IMG/VR virus record: IMGVR_UViG_3300033273_000233
Span: 1-27,902 of that record
DNA: 27,902 nt
DNA from: a virus
Direction: 5' to 3' (one strand)
Shown piece after piece: positions 15,701 to 24,700 of this stretch (positions are counted from its first letter, which is position 1; every line of letters starts with the position of its first letter). The position numbers and the translations under genes were made by a program. The notes under the pieces are model-generated. The model was not told where the DNA came from. It worked only from the letters and a program-made list of their open reading frames with translations, and ran no database searches.

Positions 15701-18700
15701 TCATAAGCACCACCCATGGTGATCTTAGAAATCGCTGCATCTTGATCAATGTTACCGATAAAGATGTTAGAATGGTTTGCAGAATTACCAATCTTAACGA
15801 ACTGGTCACCAGTAGACTTATCACCAATGTAGACCCACTGAGTAGAAGTGGTGTTGTAATCACCAATTCTAATAGTCTTAGCGTAACCACCAATATGTAA
15901 ACCAGCAGCATCATCTCCACCAACAAATGTGCTATCATTGAAGAGATTAACAGTTCCAGTTGTGATATCAGTTCTGACTTCAGCAAGTGTGCCGTCGCCC
16001 TGAACTTCAATGTCACGCTCAAACTGTACATCTTCAGTGAATCTTGCATCACCCTTGACAACTAGTGCTCTGTTAAGTTCAGAATTTTCAGCGTTGATAC
16101 CAACTTTACCATCAGCAACTGGTCTTCCAGATTCTAATGGTGTAGAAGTTTCGGTAGAAACTCTTAGGACTGCCTCATCATTAGGAGCAGCACTGTCACC
16201 ACCAACAATCAGAGCATCAGAGATTCTATTCTTGTCGCGATCAGCGAAGTTTGCATGATCAAGGAAGTCGGGTGTGTTACGACCACTGATGTATGCATTA
16301 CCAACAACATCAAGGTTTGCACGAGGATCAGTTGTGAGGTTATCAACCCAAGCATTTGCATTTGCTTCATGTGGTGCTCTAGCAACAGTGTTAATACCGA
16401 GTTTGTAGTTACCAATGGTCTCTGTCTCAGTTCTGAGTGCTTCAGCACCAATTACACCAACTTCCTTGAAGTTAGCGTTAGAGAATTCAATTGTAGGAGC
16501 ATCAGAACCAACAGCAGTTCCAGCAATGATATCTTCCCATGCTTGAGTAGATTGTGGAATCTGATCAATTACTTGGAAATGAACGTAGTTGTTAGTTGCA
16601 ACGAATGGATCACCTGGCTTCGCAGCATAAACAGTCCAAGTTAGGTTCAGTCTAGGATCAAAGTAGAAGTTCTTGATTCTAATCTGAGAAGTAGATGTAA
16701 TACCAATATCAGTTCCAGCAGCAAGGGCAATGCCACTATCGAAATCTCTAAACTCAATCTTGACAACGTTAGAACCGTCAAAGACGATGTTGTCAATTTG
16801 ATTGTTGGCAATCGTAGAGAAGTAGTTTGCAAGAACCCATGCAATCGATCCGTTCTTACCAACTTCAGATCCCTTGAATAGAACGTCACCAGGAGCAGGT
16901 AGGACACCACCATAAGTGATATACTGAGCAGAATCGATTCTAGTACCACCATTAGCAATCAATGCAGACTGGTTTGGTGTTCTGTTAGATGCAATTCCAG
17001 CAACGGTATGTGTCTGGAACATGTACTTCTGACCATTTCCTCTAGCATTGAACTGGAATACAGCAGCCTGTACTTTGTTCTTGCTGATTCTGATGTCACC
17101 CTCAGTTGGTGGCGAGAATGCAGTTCTGTCTAGACTCTCATCTTGCTCAAGTTGTGTAACAGGATCAACCGAAGTTACGTTAGAGCGGATGATTAGTGCA
17201 TCACGAGCTTGAGTTAGATCAGCATCCTGAACAGCAACAATCAGTGGAGATTCAAATGTATTGACTAGTTCTCCATCACCACCAACAACAGTAATATTCT
17301 GGTTGAATGTTACAGGTGTGTCAAAGGTAGTAACGAGACCGCCAATGGTATCATCCTCGTCTCCATCATCTGCAAGAACTGCAGCATCAATGAATGTCTC
17401 TTCACCAGTAATAGCGTTGATTCTTCTGTTACCAATGTAGAGATCACCTTGGGAGTTAATACCAGTGTAGAAGACGATACCAGCGTCCTGTTTCTTACTT
17501 TGGGCATAGAAGTCCTCTTCAGGAGTTAGAACGACTTCCTGACGCGCTGGAAGACCTGTGGAGTAGTTACCAGGACCGAAACCAAGGTATTCAAACGTGT
17601 GGTTACCAGCACGAGCGATAGATGGTCTTCTAAGTTCAACATAGTAACGTTGATCAGAGAGAACTGTGCTATCACCAGAGATAGGAATTAGACGATCTTC
17701 AGAACCAGAAGTTGCGTTACCATCCTGTGCTTGAATTGCATTCGCACCACTATAGGTGTTCATGATGAATGCAGGTTGGTTTGTTAGATCTTCGACAAGT
17801 TCTCTAGTTACAGAGTTCTTGAAGTCATTAACCGTAACAAGACCATGGATATAGTTGTCAGCAGCAGAGAATGCAGCAGGTGGATCAATTAGGTTTGCAT
17901 AGTAATCTTTTTCTGCCTGAGTTGTACCAGAGTTCTTGAACCAAAGAGGATCGTTTCTGTAGTTCAGAGGATACAGTTTGCTGACTGGTTGAGAGAACTT
18001 AAACTTCTTAAAGTTGTTGGTTACACCAGCACCAGTTGGGAATGGCGAGATGTTACCACGGAGTGCAGTAATATAGTAGATACCATCTTGCTGACCAGCA
18101 ATTCTGCGCTGTAGGGTCTCATAACCGAAGATGTAGAAGGTGTCTTCGATGACGCCTGCATCCTCAACACTATCAACATAGTATTCAACACCTGCGCTGT
18201 CTTGAATACGATCACCAGGAGTGATGGTATAAACGTTAGCGCCGTTTTGCTTGTAGAAAAACTGGGGATTATTTTTTGCAATTTGGGTCTTCAGTGGTAG
18301 CGATTTGCCCATATCCTGGTCTTCCAGCATATCAGCAAAGACAGTACCCTGAGTAAATCTGGTGTTAGCAAATTCACTATACTCAAGAACACCACCACGG
18401 ATATTCTTGATGATGAGATAATGCTCACCATTTACAGTGTAGTAAGCATGGATGTTTGCAAGACCAGAAGAATTACCAGCGAAACTGACAGCATTATCAG
18501 AATTTGCCTGATTTTCAGTCTTGCTTACTTCAAAGTTACCACCCTGTGGAGCAGTGATCTTAACAGTTGTTAGAATCTCGTTTCTTAGACCAGGGAAATT
18601 TTTTGTATCAATTGTGTGATCATTGACAGTTAGTTCGAGATACTTGATAGAAGAATCAAGAACGTCCTCCACATAACGAGCAGATTGAATAGTTGCCTGA

Positions 18701-21700
18701 ACACCAGAGGTGAATCTTGCAAACGCTCTGTACTCGATACCAGATCCAGTCTGATCCTTCTTATATGGATCATACTGTGCATCTAGGTTGAGGTTGTTGT
18801 TAGTAAAGTCTTGAGCATCATATCCAATGAATTCTCCTGCCTGTACTGGGTTCTCGAAACGAGCACCATATACAGTTCCAACAACAGGTTTGAGTAGAAT
18901 CTTCTGAGGTACTAACTTACGGGTATCGTCAGTTCTAGTCTTAAGAACGAAACCGTTGATAGGATCTCTAGCATTCTCAAGATACTTAGGAATGACATAA
19001 CGTAGTTTATATGTTCTATCATCTGCATCTCGGGTGTCATCGAGACGCTCATACCACATGTCTGTGGATCTCTGTCTGTCATTGTAATCAGACTCATTGA
19101 TTCTCCAGAAGATGTTGTTCTTCTTGACACTATCTGGTTGTCCTGTGACTTCATCCTTACACTGAATGTACCACTTACCAGTAGTTGTTGTGTTATCAGT
19201 AAATCCAGGATCAAAGCGCATTGGGTTGCGACGCTTGTTCGCATAAACCTCAAATACTAAACCTGCTTGACCAGACGCAAATACAATTGGATCAGCACCA
19301 CTGATCGCATTTGCATATGTTTCGTGAATGGTGAAGGTCTTATTGTTCTGGTATCTCACAAAGAATTCAACGTTTGGATTGATTCTACCAACGTTAGCAT
19401 TATTAGGATCAGTTACGGCAACATTAGAGTTACCAGCAAATTGAGTTGCAACTAGAGGTAGCTGACTACCCTCACTTGCTCTGATGAATACCTTCTGTGC
19501 ATCTGTAGAAGATAGAGAAGAAGATGGTTTATCAAATACGTGAGATACATCAGTCTCAATACCAGCAACAACAGAGGTGCTAAGTGTTGCCTTGTAGTTG
19601 TGTAGATCATAGGTATCATCCAAGATGAATTGATACATATCGATCTCAACATCCTTATCAATGCTGTCTGTCTCAGAAGCATAGATGTAGATACCTGCTG
19701 CTGCATTCTCTTTAGAGGTTGCAAGCATCAACTTGGTCTGATCACTACCATCGAAGAATGATGTACCACCATAGTTTTCAGGTTGTGTTACCCTACCAGG
19801 AGCGATAACATAGTATGTTCTGTTAGTCTCGAAACCGTTAGGTAGTCTAACGAGACGCTTATCAACATCAACATACTTACCAGTTACCTGATCAAAGCGA
19901 GGACGTGGTACAAGTCTGACAGGAGTTCCAGTCTCAAACTTGTGTGGGTCGGATGGGTTACCACCAACGTCGATGGTAAATACTGTTGCTCTAGATGCTA
20001 GAAGTGCAGTATTTACAGTTTGTTCTTGTCTTACTACAGAACCAAGACCATTGTCAATAATAGTTGTGATGTTGCCAATTAGAGTTTCAATCGCATCAGC
20101 AGTTCCAGAACACTCTCTGTAAGTTGGGGAGGTTAGTGTATCCTGAATAACATCAGGACCATCTGCCTCAGGACCAACAGTTACAGTTGATGGTAGTGTA
20201 TCTGCCCAAATTCCGCTTTCATATACAAAGTATAGATCAGTTGTGCTGCTAGTTTGTAGAGCATTTACAGTGTTTCCTTCTGTTAGTCTGGAGTTAGCAA
20301 CACCAAGTTCAATCTGAGTATTGCTGACGATTCTCTTAACAAAAGTTCCTTCTGGAATGTTAGTGTAGATAGGAGTTGCATTGTCCTGTAGAAGACCATT
20401 GACGAATGCTGGGTTGGCAGGATTAATCTGACCTCTAGAATTCTCATACTCAACAACACTCATACCAATGATGATGCCTCTGGTATCATTAACATCAATG
20501 ATTGCAGATCCAGAAGTTGTGGAGCAATTGAATGCAAGAACGTCAAAGTTTCTCATGGCAGCAGTTGCCATTTGACCGACGTAATCCCATGCATCTAGAG
20601 TCTCAGTCTTCTCACCATCGATATACTCTAGATTGTTACCAACATAATATGCTTCACCTGCTTGGATGCTGTTAATGTTACCACCAAGTCTGAGGTCATT
20701 GACAACAGCATCAACGATGTAGGAAACATCACGGAAGCACTTCGATGCTTCATTGTTGATTGTGAAGTCACCCTTATTGAGTGGAGGAAGACCAGCAAGT
20801 GTTCCGTTGCTGATTGCATCAGTGAGAATATCAAACAAGTTCTCGATAGAAGATCTGACGTTTGCACAATCCCACTCACCATTATTTACAGGTGGTAGAT
20901 TGTCAAGATTACCTTCATTGAGAGAGACACATACAATATCAACCAGAGCATTTACAGTTGCTAGGACATCAGAACAGTTGCCCTCATTGTATGTGGTTGG
21001 TTGATACTTACCAGATGCTCTAGGATATGCATGTGTAGTAACATTATTATCCTTAGTGCATTTGAAGATGAGTCCTTCATCCTTGAGCTTGATGCTGGTT
21101 CCTGTGGTTAGAGTATGTGCTCCAATGGTAAGTGCTACAGATCCAGTCAGAGGATCATATACTGCATTAGATACATTGTGCTCAACTAGAGGAGATGCAC
21201 CAACATTTACGGTGATACTATAATCAGTTACCGAAGTAATGTTAATGTTCTGACCAGCAATAGGATCATTACCAGGGCGAGGATATGTCTTAGTTGTTGC
21301 ATTTCTACCCATTTCACAAGAGAATGTGAAAGAGTTGTCATCCAAGGACAACTGAGCAGGTAGAGTTACACCATGTGGAGCACCAAAGTAGATGACAAAA
21401 TCACCAGTGGTAGCATCGTAAGTAGCATTGTCTGGTGTTAGTTGAGAACCATTGAGGATATTAACAGAGTTTGGTGTAGCACTGACAAATGTATGTGGAT
21501 AGTTACCACCAGAAACAACTGCACCAGCAGTTGCTCCAACAAATGTATGTGGATACTGATCACCAGATGCAGAAGCACCAACATTAACAGTGATAGATGT
21601 TGCAGTAGTGCTTAGAATTTCAAGTGGTGTATTCCATGCTGGATCTGCATCATCAGGAGTAGTTCTGACTACACCGTTGAGGTTACCTACGCCACCGTCA

Positions 21701-24700
21701 TTACCGATTGCCTGAATGACGATACCCATAAGAGTATCAACAGCAGCAACAGCAGAACCACACTTAGGTAGTAGTTCGTCTTCATCCCAGTCATCAACAA
21801 TCGTGGTGTCAATGCTTTGAGTTAAAGTGTTGCCAGCAGAAACAGTTACCGCTTCATTCTTAATGACCTGTATTGCAATGTTCTTCGCTTCCAGGAAGAC
21901 CTTTGCTGCTTCATCACGCTCAGAATCGATGAATGTTTCAATAGTAGAACCATCTCTGTAATCAACGTTGGTGATATAGATCTTAGCGGCATCGTAAGTC
22001 TTATAGTTACCACCAAACTTAACGTCCCACATAACTTCCTTAAGGACGCTAACAACATCATCCTTACAATCCTGTGCAGTGTTTTCTGCTTGTGGAGTGT
22101 AGAGAGGATATGCAGCAATCATACGGAGATATGCTTCCTCAGCGATAAAGTCAAGGTTCTCCATGACCATATCGTGTGCATCAGCTTCGATATCACCTAC
22201 AACTGGAGGATCACCTGTCTGATCTAGAGTGATATTAAGATCACGATCATAGTAGGTGTTGTTCAATGCACGCTGCATCAAATCTTCAGCACGCTTGAAT
22301 GCAGTGATCGAAGGACCAACTTCGTTATCAACGCCATTGTTGATCAATGCATTGTTGTTGAAGTATTCCTTAGTTGCTGCAACGGTATATTCGTTACCAC
22401 CAAACCAGAGATCCTGTGCAACAGCATCAACAATGTGTCCGATATCTCTACGACACTTAGCTTCACCAGTGATGAATGTTCCAGAATTGTCTGCTTGACT
22501 CCAAATGCCACCGCTAATGTTTCCATTGCTGATTGCATCAGTAACAATAACTCCAAGAGTATCGAGTGCTGCCTGTACATCAGCACAAGCATTGGAGGAT
22601 TGTCTGTCAATAGGACCATCGCCATTTCCATAGACGCTATCACCTTCAGTAACAGTTAGATCCTTATAGTACAGTGCATTATATACTGCCTTCTTCATCT
22701 CTGCAATAGCAGTATTGAATGCAGTAACGCTTTCTGCTTCTTCTCCTGCTAGACCATCACTAATAGGCGTTGTAGCATCAGTGAAATACTGTCTAGTGAA
22801 TTCCTTGGTATGTCTGTTACCTTCACAGAACATATCAACAGAGATAGCATCGATGAAGTAACCAATATCTCTGCGGCACTTAGCACCACCAGGACCATCA
22901 GATCCTTTGTTGAGTTCTAGTGGCATACTGCTGAGGTTACCAGCAGCGAATACATCTTGAACAATGGTGTTTAGAGTGTCAATTGCTGCCTGTACATCAG
23001 AGCAGAGAGCAGGTTGTGCATCAATTAGTTGGTTTGCAGTGTTGCCAGCGAAAGTAACTGCATTGCTAGCAGCACGTACAAATGTATGTACGCTAGTGTT
23101 TGTACCACCATCACCAACATTAACAGTAATTGTATCTGTGGTGACAGCACTAATTCTAATGTACTGACCCGCTGCGGGGTCAGTAGAGCGAGGATAGGTA
23201 TGCTCGGTAGCATCGCTATCAAGATCACAAGTAAAGGTTAGCGAGTCAGTAGCAATGGTGATATAGTCGCCAACAGACAGACCATGATTAGCAATGCTAA
23301 GAACCGTAGTACCAGTGTTTGGATCATAAGTTGCACCATGTGGAGTGAAACTCTTAGTTACTTGACCATATGCAGATCCAGGTGCGTTGTCTGCAGTGAT
23401 CGTTAGATCTTTTTCATAAAGTTGGTTAGAAATCGCCTGCTTCATCATATCAGCAGCTTTAGCGAATGCAGTTCTGCTTTCTGTTTCTTCACCTATAAGA
23501 CCATCAGCAATTTGTGTGCTAACATTCTCAAAGTATTCTGCACAGAACTTCCAGGTGTATTCGTTGCTGTTCATGAACACGTCAAGTGCAACAGCATCTA
23601 CAAAGTAACCAATATCTCTACGGCACTTGCTTTCACCAGGACCAGATTCGGGATAGTTTCCAACAAATGGATCAGCAGGAATGCTACCCAAAGAGAGTAG
23701 ATTGCCATCTGCAATAGGTGTGGTGATAATATTGACAAGAGTGTCAATTGCAGACTGAACATCATCGCAAGCATTGGTGCTTGTTCTAGAGACGGGGTTG
23801 CCGCCACCACCATATTGTGCAGGACCCTCAGTAACTGTAGGATCAGTAATGCTCAACTGGTTAGAAACAGCAGCACCCATCAGATCGCGTGCTTGGTTAA
23901 ATGCTTCGATACTCTGTGATTCTTCTCCCTGAAGACCACCAGAAATCCATGCAGTACCAGTAGAATTAAAGTATTCAGAAATAAACTTCTGAGAATACTT
24001 ACTACCACCAACAAAAATGTCAAGAGATACAGCATCAACAAAGAATCCTAAGTCACGCTTACACTTGGTTTCTGTAGATGCAGCACCAGCATAAGATGCT
24101 AGCATGTTAGTCCATGCTGTATTGATGATCTCAGTCTTATTCTGTTGGATCAAACGATAACCATCAGCATATCTGGAACGAGAATCAGTCTGCTGATCAC
24201 CTGGGATATAGAAATCAGGATGACCAATAGCAATCTGTGCTAGTGCAGTATCAACAATCTGATCTTTGTTCTGTTCAATTAGACGATATGCATCAGCATA
24301 TCTAGAACCACTATCAGTCTGAGTATCTCCAGGGATGTAGAAGTCTGGGTGAGATACTGCGATGGATGCTAATGCTTTATCACCAATCTCTTTGCTGTTA
24401 CGACGAATGAGACGGAATGCATCAGCTAGTCTGGACTGTGCATTAGTTTGAGAGTCGCCAGGAATGTAGAAGTCAGGATGATATACACTGATCTCTGCCA
24501 GTGCTGCGTCGAGAATGAACTCTCTATTGGCGACAATTCTGTTACGAGCATCCTTGTAGCGGGAAGCAGGATCTGCCTTGAGTGCAAGGTCGATCGTTAC
24601 ACCGTTGGTTGTATCACCATCTAGTTCTGCCTGAGAACCTGTCTTACCGATGTTGATGCCATAAGGAGCAAGGTTGCTGTTAGGATCAGGATCATATAGA

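Noticed and set aside
24085-24564. Regular 129-base repeats considered as a CRISPR-like array
   Set aside because: Repeats are in frame with exact 43-codon period, diverge at third positions, and have no spacer structure.
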